Shown here in pieces: positions 25,501 to 33,691 of a stretch of 64,000 nucleotides of DNA. Numbering within the stretch: the stretch's first letter is position 1; each line of letters starts with the position of its first letter. Under the pieces are notes generated by a model that worked only from the letters and a program-made list of their open reading frames with translations, made no database searches and had not been told where the DNA came from. A program made the translations under genes and the position numbers. Origin of the DNA: Thiobacillus denitrificans (GTDB lineage Bacteria > Pseudomonadota > Gammaproteobacteria > Burkholderiales > Thiobacillaceae); the NCBI GenBank assembly GCA_002343685.1, contig DDRS01000015.1:1-64000 (forward strand). Reading direction: 5' to 3'.

Positions 25501-25785
25501 ACAGGCTATTCCTCGCTCAGCTATCTCAAGCGCTTCGCCGTCGACCGGCTCAAGATCGACCAGTCCTTCGTGCGCGACATCCACACCGATCCGGACGATG
25601 CCGCCATCGTCAGCGCCATCATCCAACTGGCGCGCAGCCTGCGGCTGGGCATCATCGCCGAAGGCGTGGAAACGGCGGAGCAACTGGCGTTCCTGCGCGA
25701 GGCCGGGTGCAGCGAGGTGCAAGGCTACCTGTTCAGCCGGCCGCTGGCGCCGGCGGCGGTGGATGCATTCTTGCGCATGCCCTGA
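22507..25785 (+). CDS. Integrase Arm-DNA-binding domain fused to PAS-GAF-PAS-PAS-GGDEF-EAL
   Basis: A 1092-residue soluble protein with an unexpected N-terminus. Residues 1-92 are a textbook DUF4102/PF13356 domain, the Arm-type DNA-binding domain at the start of P4-like phage integrases: 'LTDRRIRQTHPTAKP', 'KLADGGGMYLLLNPDGSRYW', 'YRFGGKRKTLALGVYPEVTL' and 'ALLAEGRDPAAERKAG'. No tyrosine-recombinase catalytic domain follows. Instead come a PAS (about 105-220), a GAF (235-385), two PAS (395-655), a GGDEF (746-750, with an RxxD I-site just before) and an EAL ('EALLRW' from 874). Both c-di-GMP catalytic motifs are intact. The frame is continuous with normal codon use across the joint, so this is not two genes. 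A DNA-bound, c-di-GMP-metabolising sensor is inferred. Confidence 0.93.
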   Translation: MARTATPLTDRRIRQTHPTAKPLKLADGGGMYLLLNPDGSRYWRLDYRFGGKRKTLALGVYPEVTLGEARRRRCAARALLAEGRDPAAERKAGKAGKPLPDGSEQAYALALLGEGVWDWNLRSGRVRHNPQWARLMGLDVQQTEHTWQEAIACLQEQDRAGVMAAIRACLDGNAVFDREHRIQHADGTSIWLHNRGEVVERDAEGNPLRMVGSLREVTELRREALVMRQRNLLLQIIAAVNEMLMAERPEHELMARICQELVRDDLFRMAWVGLVNEDGVTVDSVAEAGFENTYLPKAEIRCDDSPQGQGPTGTAIRLGITAINDDTETNQQFAPWRERALIHGYRSSAATPLRAYGRVIGALTVYSEEPHAFSPEKVILLEKLAADLGVAMGHRAALAALRESEERFRLLLDASPEAIFGVDSQGICTFVNPACLDMLGYTQAEVLGKSIHALIHHSYPDGRPYPKEQCHIRSSTLEGKPTHVDSEVHWRKDGTSFPVEYWSHPMYRNGQLVGAVVNFIDISERKRMEQALRESEERYRLISSVSTDLLYSCMQTADGDLIIDWATTSADQVFGYSLDEIMAKGCWRHLVHPDDFAEFDRNIACLAPGQRSECELRILAKDGTIHYIHAYTLAVEAEDDRPGNRLYGACQDITERRQAEARIEFLAHHDVLTGLPNRVLLRDRFEQALARAQRSQRLVAMLFLDLDNFKRVNDTLGHVAGDQLLLEAVKRLTHSTRDSDTISRQGGDEFILLLNEIPDMETVERVAADILRLLAEPVEINGHAMNASCSIGIAMYPQDGSDFDSLLQKADTAMYNAKDAGRNTYRFFDDRMNRQAREHLMLQNRLHQALYRAELQLHYQPQLNADSGKVTGVEALLRWHNPELGDVSPARFIPVAEDSGLIVPIGAWVIEQSCRQAQAWRQAGLPDVTMSVNLSALQFRRAGLIETVAGALARSGLPPQLLELELTESILLQDVENTLDTVRQLKALGIRLAIDDFGTGYSSLSYLKRFAVDRLKIDQSFVRDIHTDPDDAAIVSAIIQLARSLRLGIIAEGVETAEQLAFLREAGCSEVQGYLFSRPLAPAAVDAFLRMP

Positions 25786-25868
25786 CTGACCCCGGCGCCA
25801 TTTCCCCTTCACGTCAGGCGTTGGCGGTTCTATGCTGGAGGAGTGTTGAATGTTCCGAGTCTCTGTTC

Positions 25869-26138
25869 ATGAGTCACAAGCACGAGAATTTGTTGCGAGC
25901 GATTTTCGAAGGACCGGTCAGCGGCAACGTCCATTGGCGCGAGGTGGAAGCGATGCTGGCGCATCTGGGTGCCAACGTGGAGCCGCATCATGGCGCAAGC
26001 TTCCGGGTCGTGCTGAACGGCGTGGAAGGTTTCCTGCACCGCCCGCACAACAGCAATACCTGCAGCAAACAGGAGTTGCGGCATGTGCGCGATTATCTGG
26101 TATCGGCAGGCGTGGGCCTGCCGCAGGGCAAGGCATGA
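25869..26138 (+). CDS. HicA-like toxin-family protein without adjacent HicB
   Basis: An 89-residue protein resembling the HicA mRNA-interferase family: 'NLLRAIFEGPVSGNVHWREVEAML' (split), 'PHHGASFRVVLNG', 'FLHRPHNSN' and a C-terminal helix 'ELRHVRDYLVSAGV'. The usual G-S-H segment reads H-G-A-S, so activity is uncertain. No HicB antitoxin is present: the next gene is an exported protein overlapping by ATGA. Start ATG 25869 has only a weak ribosome binding site. It may be a domesticated single-gene form common in proteobacteria. Confidence 0.65.
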   Translation: MSHKHENLLRAIFEGPVSGNVHWREVEAMLAHLGANVEPHHGASFRVVLNGVEGFLHRPHNSNTCSKQELRHVRDYLVSAGVGLPQGKA

Positions 26139-26458
26139 GCGCCGCCCTGCGTAACGGACTGGCCTCCGTGCTGCTGGCTGCAACCCTCGGCTTGATGCCC
26201 ATCTCCGCGCCTGCCCAGCAGGACGACACCGTCAGCGGCGACAAGACTACCGACATGGTGGTGGACGCGGTGGTCATGCGGCCGCTGGGACTGGCGGCCA
26301 CAGTCGTGGGGACGGTGCTGACCGTAGTGGCACTGCCTTTCACCATCCCCAGCGGAAGCGTGGAAACGTCGGCACGACACCTGATCCTCCGGCCGGCAGA
26401 CTATACGTTCAAGCGGCCGCTGGGCGATTTCAGCGACAGCGGCGAGGATGGGCGCTAG
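26135..26458 (+). CDS. Small exported/membrane protein of unknown function
   Basis: A 107-residue protein with a signal sequence ('VLLAATLGLMPISAPAQ'), then 'DMVVDAVVMRPLGLAATVVGTVLTVVALPFTIP', which holds a second hydrophobic helix, and a C-terminal 'ADYTFKRPLGDF'. The same plan occurs in many uncharacterised proteobacterial proteins. Its start overlaps the HicA-like gene by four bases, so the two form an operon. Confidence 0.75.
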   Translation: MSAALRNGLASVLLAATLGLMPISAPAQQDDTVSGDKTTDMVVDAVVMRPLGLAATVVGTVLTVVALPFTIPSGSVETSARHLILRPADYTFKRPLGDFSDSGEDGR

Positions 26459-26686
26459 TCCCTTCCCGCCATTCCGCAGTCGGGCGCGTTTGATTTGCGC
26501 CCTGGAAGCGGGCCGAACGTCCAGAAACCGGGGGCTCACCACGCCGCCAGACGCATGACAGGCGGGTTCCTGCCCATCGCTGGAACGTTTTTTATGGCGG
26601 TGATCGATAAATAATATTTGTAAGGGAATGTTTTGTTTCTATAGTTTTTCCATGCGTGCCTGAATTCACGAGAATGGAGGACCGAG
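26459..26686 (+). promoter_or_regulatory. Formate dehydrogenase operon upstream region
   Basis: 228 bases before the formate dehydrogenase gene, with a marked AT-rich stretch at about 26590-26650 that is the likely promoter. I could not identify a clean FNR or NarL site. GGAGG at 26676-26680 is the ribosome binding site. Confidence 0.5.
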
Positions 26687-29600
26687 ATGCAAGTGACCCG
26701 GAGACAGTTTTTCAAGATATGCGCAGCGGGGGTCGGCAGCTCCAGCCTCGTTGCGCTGGGATTCGCGCCCGGCGAGGCCCTGGCGGAAGTACGGGAGTTC
26801 AAGCTGGCGCGGGCATCCGAGACCCGCAGCACCTGTCCCTACTGTTCGGTTGCCTGCGGACTGCTCGTTTATGGGGTCGGGGACAAGGCCAAGAACGCCA
26901 AGACGTCCATCATCCATATCGAGGGCGATCCCGACAATCCGGTCAACCGGGGCACCTTGTGCCCGAAAGGGGCCGGCCTGCTGGATTTCGTTCATAGCGA
27001 AAGCCGGCTGAGATTCCCGGAATACCGCGCGGCCGGTTCCAACGAGTGGCAACGGATCTCCTGGGACGACGCCTTCACCCGCATCGCCAAGCACATGAAG
27101 GCGGATCGCGATGCCAACTTCGTTGCCAAGAACGACAAGGGCGAAACCGTGAACCGCTGGCTGACTGCGGGCATGCTCGCAAGCAGCGCGGCAAGCAACG
27201 AGACGGGGATGATCTCGGCCAAGTTCGTTCGCAGCCTGGGAATCGTATCGGTCGACACGCAAGCCCGCATTTGACACGCACCGACGGTGGCAAGTCTTGC
27301 CCCAAGTTTCGGTCGCGGCGCGATGACCAACCATTGGGTGGACATCAAGAATGCGGACCTGATCATCATCATGGGCGGCAATGCCGCCGAAGCGCACCCT
27401 TGCGGCTTCAAATGGGTGACCGAGGCCAAGGCGCACCGTGGCGCCAAGCTGGTCGTCGTGGACCCGCGCTTCAACCGCTCGGCCGCCGTATCGGATTATT
27501 ACGCGCCCATCCGGCCGGGAACCGACATCGCCTTCCTCGGCGGGGTCATCAATTATCTCCTCAGCAACAACAAGATTCACGAGGAGTACGTGAAGCACTA
27601 CACCAACGCACCGTATCTGGTGCGTGAGGACTTTTCGTTCAACGATGGCCTGTTTTCGGGCTACGACGCGGAGAAGCGCAAGTACAACCGGGATACCTGG
27701 GATTACGCACTGGGCAAGGATGGCTACGTCGAGATCGACGAAACCTTGCAGAACCCGCGTTGCGTGTACCAGCTGATGAAGCAGCATTACGCCCGCTATA
27801 CGCCGGAGACGGTGAGCAGGGTATGCGGCACGCCCAAGGAGGCATTCCTGAAGGTGGCCGAGATGATCGGCGAGACTTCGCGTCCCGACAAGGTCATGAC
27901 CATCCTGTACGCATTGGGGTGGACGCAGCACACCACGGGTTCGCAGAACATCCGCACCATGGCCATGATCCAGCTGCTGCTGGGCAATATCGGACGCGTG
28001 GGTGGCGGAGTCAACGCGTTGCGCGGGCACTCCAACGTACAGGGCATCACCGACATGAACCTGGTCTCCGGTGTGATGCCGGGCTACCTGCGCATGGCTG
28101 CGGACGAAGAACAGGATTTCCAGGGCTTCCTGTCCAAGCGCGCGCTCAAGCCCTTGCGGCCGAACCAGATGAGCTATTGGCAGAATTTTCCGAAATTCTG
28201 GGTTTCGCTTGCCAAGACGTTCTACGGCAAAGCCGCGACCAAGGAAAACGATTTTTCCTACCATTGGTTCCCCAAGTACGACAAACCCTACGACGTGCTG
28301 CAGATGTTCGAGCGCATGCACAACGGACAGATGAACGGCTTCATCTGCCAGGGATTCAATCCGCTGGCCGCGGTGCCCTGCCTGCAAAAGGTCAGCGCGG
28401 CCTTGAGCAAGCTCAAGTACCTGGTGGTGATCGATCCCCTGTCGACGGAGACGGCCGAGTTCTGGCGTGACCATGGCGAGCTCAACAGCGTGGATGCGTC
28501 CAAGATCCAGACGGAAGTCTTCCGCCTGCCGGCCAACTGCTTCGCCGAGGAAACGGGTTCCTACACCAATTCCGGGCGTGTGCTGCAATGGCATTGGTCG
28601 GCAGCCGACGGACCGGGCGACGCCAAGGGTGATGTGGAAATCATTGCGGGGATTTTCACCAGGATGCGGGACATGTATCGCAAGGAGGGAGGCGCATTCC
28701 CCGAACCCATCCTGAATCTGACCTGGCCCTATTCGATTCCCGATCAGCCATCGCCGGAAGAACTGGCACGGGAGTTTTCCGGCAAGGCACTGGCTGATGT
28801 CACCGATCCCAAGGATCCCACCAAGGTGTTGGCCAAGGCCGGTGAACAACTCGCCAGCTTCGCCCATCTGCGCGACGACGGTAGCACCAGCAGCGGCAAC
28901 TGGTTGTACTGCGGTTCCTGGTCGCAGGCGGGCAACCTGATGGCGCGCCGTGAGACCAGCGATCCCTCCGGCCTGGGCTTCTATCCCAACTGGGGTTTCT
29001 CATGGCCGGCCAACCGGCGGGTACTGTACAACCGGGCCAATTGCGATGTATCTGGCAAGCCCTGGGACCCGAGTCGCAAGACCATCGCCTGGGACGGCAG
29101 CAAATGGACGGGTTTCGACGTGCCGGACATGCGGCCGGATGCGGCGCCCGAGGAGGACGTGGGCCCGTTCATCATGCATCCGGACGGCGTGGGCCATCTG
29201 TTCGCCCTGAAGGGCATGGCCGACGGGCCCTTCCCCGAGCATTACGAACCGTTCGAAACGCCGCTGGGCGTCAACCCGATGCATCCGAAGAACCCGTTGG
29301 TCACCAGCAACCCGGTGTCGCGCCTGTTCGCGTACGACAAGGCCCAGCTCGGCAAGGCGGACAAATTCCCTTATGTGGCGACGACCTACCGCCTCACCGA
29401 GCACTACCACTACTGGACCAAGAACGTGCGCATCAACAGCATCCTGCAGCCGTCGCAGTTCATCGAGATGAATGAAGAACTGGCCAAGGAGAAAGGGATC
29501 GCCCACGGCGACACGGTCAAGGTCACCTCCAACCGTGGCTATATCCGTGCGGTGGCGGTGGTGACCAAGCGCCTGCGACCCCTGGATATCGATGGCAAGA

Positions 29601-29752
29601 AGGTCCATACCATCGGCATTCCGATCCACTGGGGCTTCATCGGTGTGGCGAAGAAGGGCTTCCTGGCCAACCGGCTGACGCCTTTCGTCGGAGATGCCAC
29701 GGCCCATACGCCGGAATTCAAGGCCTTCCTGGTGAATATCGAGAAGGTATAA
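26687..29752 (+). CDS. fdnG: Formate dehydrogenase alpha subunit, selenocysteine-containing
   Basis: The catalytic molybdenum subunit of a membrane-bound, periplasm-facing formate dehydrogenase (FdnG/FdoG type), 1021 residues if the in-frame TGA at 27272-27274 is read as selenocysteine. That codon is number 196, the same position as in E. coli FdnG, and the flanking residues 'TQARI-U-HAPTVASLAPSFGRG' (split) match the family. A SECIS hairpin follows directly. The N-terminus has a Tat signal ('TRRQFFK') and a 4Fe-4S motif ('CPYCSVACG...CPKG'). The bis-MGD domain continues with 'IIIMGGNAAEAHP' and 'GQMNGFICQGFNP'. It oxidises formate to CO2 and passes electrons to the beta subunit. Conventional translation would split it into 26687-27274 and 27287-29752. 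Confidence 0.97.
27272..27313 (+). promoter_or_regulatory. Selenocysteine UGA and SECIS element
   Basis: After the UGA, ACCGA (27280-27284) pairs with TCGGT (27309-27313). Inside it, GG-T-GGCAA (27286-27293) pairs with TTGCC-CC (27297-27303), leaving T27288 bulged and GTC in the apical loop. A bulged U below a short GC stem with a G-U-C loop is what E. coli SelB recognises. Confidence 0.9.
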
Positions 29753-29761
29753 GGAGGCGAC

Positions 29762-30631
29762 ATGGCACTGCAATCACTCGATATCAAAGCCCGTTCCGCC
29801 ACGACCACGCAGTCGCCTGCAGCACGCAAGACGACGGAGGTGGCCAAGCTCATCGACATCTCGAAATGCATCGGCTGCAAGGCGTGCCAGGCGGCCTGCA
29901 TGGAATGGAACGACTTGCGCGATGACATCGGCCACAACGTCGGCGTCTACGACAATCCGCACGACCTGTCCGACCAGTCCTGGACCGTCATGCGCTTCTC
30001 CGAGGTGGAAGTGGAACAAGGCCGGCTGGAATGGCTGATCCGCAAGGACGGCTGCATGCATTGCGCCGACCCGGGCTGCCTCAAGGCCTGTCCGTCGCCG
30101 GGCGCGATCGTCCAGTACTCGAACGGCATCGTGGATTTCCACGAGGAAAACTGCATCGGTTGCGGCTACTGCATCACCGGCTGCCCCTTCAACATTCCGC
30201 GCATCTCGAAGAAGGACCACAAGGCCTACAAATGCACCCTTTGCTCCGACCGGGTGGGGGTGGGGCTGGAGCCGGCCTGCGTGAAGACCTGCCCGACCGG
30301 AGCGATCGTGTTCGGCTCCAAGGCCGACATGATCCACCACGCCGAAGGGCGCATCACCGACCTCAAGGAACGCGGCTACAGCAATGCGGCACTCTACGAT
30401 CCCAAAGGGGTCGGCGGCACGCACGTGATGTATGTATTGCAACACGGCGACAAGCCCGAACTGTATGCGAACCTGCCGAAGGATCCGGGCATCAGTCCGC
30501 TGGTCGGCTTGTGGAAGGGCGTGACCAAGCCTCTCATGAATCTTGGCCTGGGCCTGGCTGTCTTTGCCGGTTTCTTCCATTACGTCACGGCAGGTCCCAA
30601 GGAGGTGGAGGAAGAAGAAAAGACGGATTGA
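29762..30631 (+). CDS. fdnH: Formate dehydrogenase iron-sulfur (beta) subunit
   Basis: A 289-residue electron-transfer subunit with four 4Fe-4S clusters: 'CIGCKACQAACMEW', 'CMHCADPGCLKAC', 'CIGCGYCITGCPFNIPRI' and 'CTLCSDR...CVKTCPTGA'. A single C-terminal transmembrane helix ('LGLGLAVFAGFFHYVTAG') anchors it with the matrix domain on the periplasmic side, as in FdnH/FdxH. It takes electrons from the alpha subunit and passes them to cytochrome b. The start has AAGGAGG 9 bases after the alpha stop. Confidence 0.96.
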   Translation: MALQSLDIKARSATTTQSPAARKTTEVAKLIDISKCIGCKACQAACMEWNDLRDDIGHNVGVYDNPHDLSDQSWTVMRFSEVEVEQGRLEWLIRKDGCMHCADPGCLKACPSPGAIVQYSNGIVDFHEENCIGCGYCITGCPFNIPRISKKDHKAYKCTLCSDRVGVGLEPACVKTCPTGAIVFGSKADMIHHAEGRITDLKERGYSNAALYDPKGVGGTHVMYVLQHGDKPELYANLPKDPGISPLVGLWKGVTKPLMNLGLGLAVFAGFFHYVTAGPKEVEEEEKTD

Positions 30632-30673
30632 ATCGTCCGCTTCCCTTCACTTCACCGACATCAAGGAGCGATC

Positions 30674-31291
30674 ATGAGCAAGCCGATACAACGCTACACC
30701 GCCCGAGAGCGCAGCAACCACTGGGTCGTGGCCATCGCCTTCATCCTGGCCGGCCTGTCGGGGCTGGCGCTGTTCCATCCGGCCTTCTTCTTCCTCACGA
30801 ATCTGTTTGGCGGCGGCCCCTGGACCCGCATCCTGCATCCCTTCATCGGCGTGGTGATGTTCCTGTTTTTCATGGCGATGGCAGCACGATTCTGGCGCTT
30901 CAACCATTTCACGGCCGCCGACCGCCAGTGGATGGCCCGCATCGGAGATGTCATCAGGAATCGCGATCAGGGATTGCCTGAGATCGGCAAGTACAACGCC
31001 GGGCAGAAGTATCTGTTCTGGACTATGGTGGTGAGTATTCCCCTGTTACTGCTGTCGGGCATCGTGATCTGGCAACCCTGGTTTGCGCCGTATTTCCCCA
31101 TCTGGCTATTGCGCGCCGCCGTGGTCGTCCATGCGCTGACAGCCTGGATCATGATCCTCGGCATTATCGTGCACGTCTATGCGGCCATCTGGGTCAAGGG
31201 CTCGGTTCGCGCCATGACGCGCGGCACGGTTTCCGAGGCCTGGGCCAAACACCATCATCGTGCCTGGTATCGCGAGATGACCGGCAAGTGA
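30674..31291 (+). CDS. fdnI: Formate dehydrogenase cytochrome b556 (gamma) subunit
   Basis: A 205-residue membrane protein with four transmembrane helices (about 17-40, 50-75, 112-135 and 150-175). His residues for two haem b groups are plausible in 'RSNHWVV', 'HPFIGVVMF' and 'VHALTAWIMILGIIVHVYA'. It transfers electrons from the beta subunit to quinone, closing the redox loop. AAGGAG precedes the ATG. Third gene of the fdn operon. Confidence 0.95.
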   Translation: MSKPIQRYTARERSNHWVVAIAFILAGLSGLALFHPAFFFLTNLFGGGPWTRILHPFIGVVMFLFFMAMAARFWRFNHFTAADRQWMARIGDVIRNRDQGLPEIGKYNAGQKYLFWTMVVSIPLLLLSGIVIWQPWFAPYFPIWLLRAAVVVHALTAWIMILGIIVHVYAAIWVKGSVRAMTRGTVSEAWAKHHHRAWYREMTGK

Positions 31292-31325
31292 TTGCAATGC
31301 ATGACAAGGAAGGATTGATGCGCGC

Positions 31326-32240
31326 ATGACGACCACACTCCTGCAGCCCGGCGAAATCGAAGCCGCGGCCGGCGACATTCCCGAATTGCGGCTGCCGCCT
31401 GCCGATCTGTTTCTCACGCGTGCGCGCCGGCTGGAGCAGCTCGCCGAGGGCCACACGCTTGGCGACTATCTGCGTTTTGTCGCGCGCCTTGTCCACGCCC
31501 AGCAGGCGGTGCTGGACGCCGATCCATCGGGGGAACTTCCTGCTGCCGACAGGCTTGCGCAGTGTCGCGAGTATCAGATGCCGCCGCTGGCGCCTGCCGG
31601 ACTCGGCCTGCCGGCAGGCTGGCGCGATACGGCCCGACACCTGGCACGGGCGGTCAAGCCAGGGTTGCCGGCACCAGGCCAGGCGGCGCTGGAATCGATT
31701 CTGGGCAGCGAAGATGCCTGGCTGGATGCGCAGGCCACGCGACTGGTCGAAGGCAATACGCAGGACCTCGATGCCGCCATCGCGCCGGTGATCGGTGCGG
31801 CCCTGCAGGTGCACTGGACCCATCTCGCGCGCCAACTCCAGCCCGAACACGTGGCGCGACCCGAGCATCCCAATCTGTGCCCCGTATGCGGCTCGCATCC
31901 GGTCAGTTCGGTGGTGCGCATCGGCGGGGCCGCGAATGGCCTGCGCTATCTGCATTGCGCCCTGTGCAATTCGGAATGGCATGTGGTCCGCGCCAAGTGC
32001 AGCAACTGCGACAATTCCCGCGGCATCACCTACTATCATCTGGAAGGGAAGGACCGGCTCGTACAGGCCGAGAGCTGCCCGGAGTGCCAGACCTATCTGA
32101 AAGTCGTCCAGCAGGAGAAGGACCCGCTGGCCGATCCGGTGGCCGATGACCTCGCCACCCTGACGCTGGACCTGCTCATGGACGAGGCGGGCTTCGCCCG
32201 CAGCGGAATCAACTGGTACCTGATCCACGGCCTGACCTGA
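31326..32240 (+). CDS. fdhE: Formate dehydrogenase accessory protein FdhE
   Basis: A 304-residue cytoplasmic protein with the rubredoxin-like four CxxC set: 'CPVCGSHP', 'CALCNSEW', 'CSNCDN' and 'CPECQTYL'. FdhE binds the Tat-targeted catalytic subunit and is needed for its maturation. It starts 34 bases after the gamma subunit, consistent with a single operon. Length is normal for the family. Confidence 0.95.
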   Translation: MTTTLLQPGEIEAAAGDIPELRLPPADLFLTRARRLEQLAEGHTLGDYLRFVARLVHAQQAVLDADPSGELPAADRLAQCREYQMPPLAPAGLGLPAGWRDTARHLARAVKPGLPAPGQAALESILGSEDAWLDAQATRLVEGNTQDLDAAIAPVIGAALQVHWTHLARQLQPEHVARPEHPNLCPVCGSHPVSSVVRIGGAANGLRYLHCALCNSEWHVVRAKCSNCDNSRGITYYHLEGKDRLVQAESCPECQTYLKVVQQEKDPLADPVADDLATLTLDLLMDEAGFARSGINWYLIHGLT

Positions 32241-32271
32241 CTGTTCACTCGCCAACAAGGGATTGTCTATC

Positions 32272-33666
32272 GTGCATAGCGCCCCCCGCCCGCCCTCGAT
32301 CGATCGCGTCCTCAACTGGACGGCTGTTTCCCCGCTGATTGCCGAATACGGCCGCGAGCCGGTCCTTGCCGGCGTGCGCAGCGTGCTCGATCGCGCGCGC
32401 CAGGCGGCGCGCAGCGGTGACCGGGTCGATTACACCGAGCCCGCGGTGGCGGCCCAGCTTGCCGTGCATTTGTCGCAGCACAATGCACCTCGCCTTAAAC
32501 GGGTATTCAATCTCACCGGCACGGTGCTGCACACCAACCTGGGGCGCGCACCGCTGCCGGAAGAAGCGGTAGAGGCGCTGTTGCTGGCAGCACGCCATCC
32601 CTGTGCGCTGGAATACGATCTCGAGACCGGTGGGCGCGGCGACCGCGACGACGTCGTCGAGTCCGTGCTGTGCGAACTCACCGGGGCCGAGGCGGCCACT
32701 GTGGTCAACAACAACGCGGCTGCCGTGTTCCTGCAGCTCAACACGCTTGCCATGCGCAAGCAGGTGATCGTCTCGCGCGGCGAACTGGTGGAAATCGGCG
32801 GGGCCTTCCGGGTACCGGACATCATGGGCCGCGCCGGCGCCAGACTGGTCGAGGTGGGCACCACCAATCGTACGCACCTGCGCGACTTCGAGGCCGCCAT
32901 CGGTCCGCGCAGCGCCATGCTGATGAAGGTGCACGCCAGCAACTATGCCATCCAGGGGTTTACCGCCAACGTGCCGGAGACGGAGCTGGCGCAGCTTGCG
33001 CATGCCCACGATCTGCCGTTCGTGATCGACCTGGGCAGCGGCATGCTCGTCGACCTGGCGCGCTTCGGCCTGCCGCACGAACCGACGCCGCAGGAGTCGA
33101 TTGCAGCCGGGGCCGACCTGGTCAGTTTCAGCGGCGACAAACTGCTGGGCGGACCGCAGGCCGGCATCCTGGTGGGCCGCCGCGCGTTGATCCAGCGCAT
33201 CAAGAAGAACCCGCTCAAGCGCGCGCTGCGCGTCGGCAAGCTGACGCTGGCGGCGCTCGAGGCGGTCCTGCGCCTGTATCGCGACCCCGACCGCCTGGGC
33301 GATCGACTCACGACCTTGCATTTGCTCACCCGGCCGCCGGACGACATCCGGGTGCAGGCCGAACGTCTGCTGCCGAACATGCAGCTGGCGCTTGCCCACT
33401 GGCCGGCGAACGTGTCTGCCGAACCGGCCCTGTCGCAGATCGGCAGCGGCTCGCTACCGGTCGACCGCCTGCCGAGCCATGCGCTGGTCGTGCGGCCCCG
33501 CGGCCGGAAAAGCGGCGTACTGCATGAGATCGAAGCGGCACTGCGTGGCCTGCCCGTACCGGTGATCGGCCGTATCGCCGACGGCGGATTGCGGCTGGAT
33601 GTGCGTTGCCTGTCAGCGGCAGACGAAGCGGATTTCATCGGCCAGCTCGCGAAGCTGGTCGCCTGA
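32272..33666 (+). CDS. selA: L-seryl-tRNA(Sec) selenium transferase SelA
   Basis: About 464 residues, full length for bacterial SelA. 'RVFNLTGTVLHTNLGRAPL', 'EYDLETGGRGDRDD', 'ATVVNNNAAAVFL' and 'FSGDKLLGGPQAG' (PLP Lys) identify it. It converts Ser-tRNA(Sec) to Sec-tRNA(Sec) using selenophosphate. The GTG at 32272 is preferred because AAGGG lies 10 bases upstream; a TTG at 32263 would be almost on top of that site. selD, which makes selenophosphate, is not in the window. Confidence 0.97.
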   Translation: MHSAPRPPSIDRVLNWTAVSPLIAEYGREPVLAGVRSVLDRARQAARSGDRVDYTEPAVAAQLAVHLSQHNAPRLKRVFNLTGTVLHTNLGRAPLPEEAVEALLLAARHPCALEYDLETGGRGDRDDVVESVLCELTGAEAATVVNNNAAAVFLQLNTLAMRKQVIVSRGELVEIGGAFRVPDIMGRAGARLVEVGTTNRTHLRDFEAAIGPRSAMLMKVHASNYAIQGFTANVPETELAQLAHAHDLPFVIDLGSGMLVDLARFGLPHEPTPQESIAAGADLVSFSGDKLLGGPQAGILVGRRALIQRIKKNPLKRALRVGKLTLAALEAVLRLYRDPDRLGDRLTTLHLLTRPPDDIRVQAERLLPNMQLALAHWPANVSAEPALSQIGSGSLPVDRLPSHALVVRPRGRKSGVLHEIEAALRGLPVPVIGRIADGGLRLDVRCLSAADEADFIGQLAKLVA

Positions 33667-33691
33667 TCATTTGAAAGAGAAGGAGCGATGC

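Noticed and set aside
26687..27274. Formate dehydrogenase alpha as a pseudogene broken by a stop
   Set aside because: The TGA is at the conserved selenocysteine position, is followed by a SECIS hairpin, and selA, selB and tRNA-Sec are in the same cluster.
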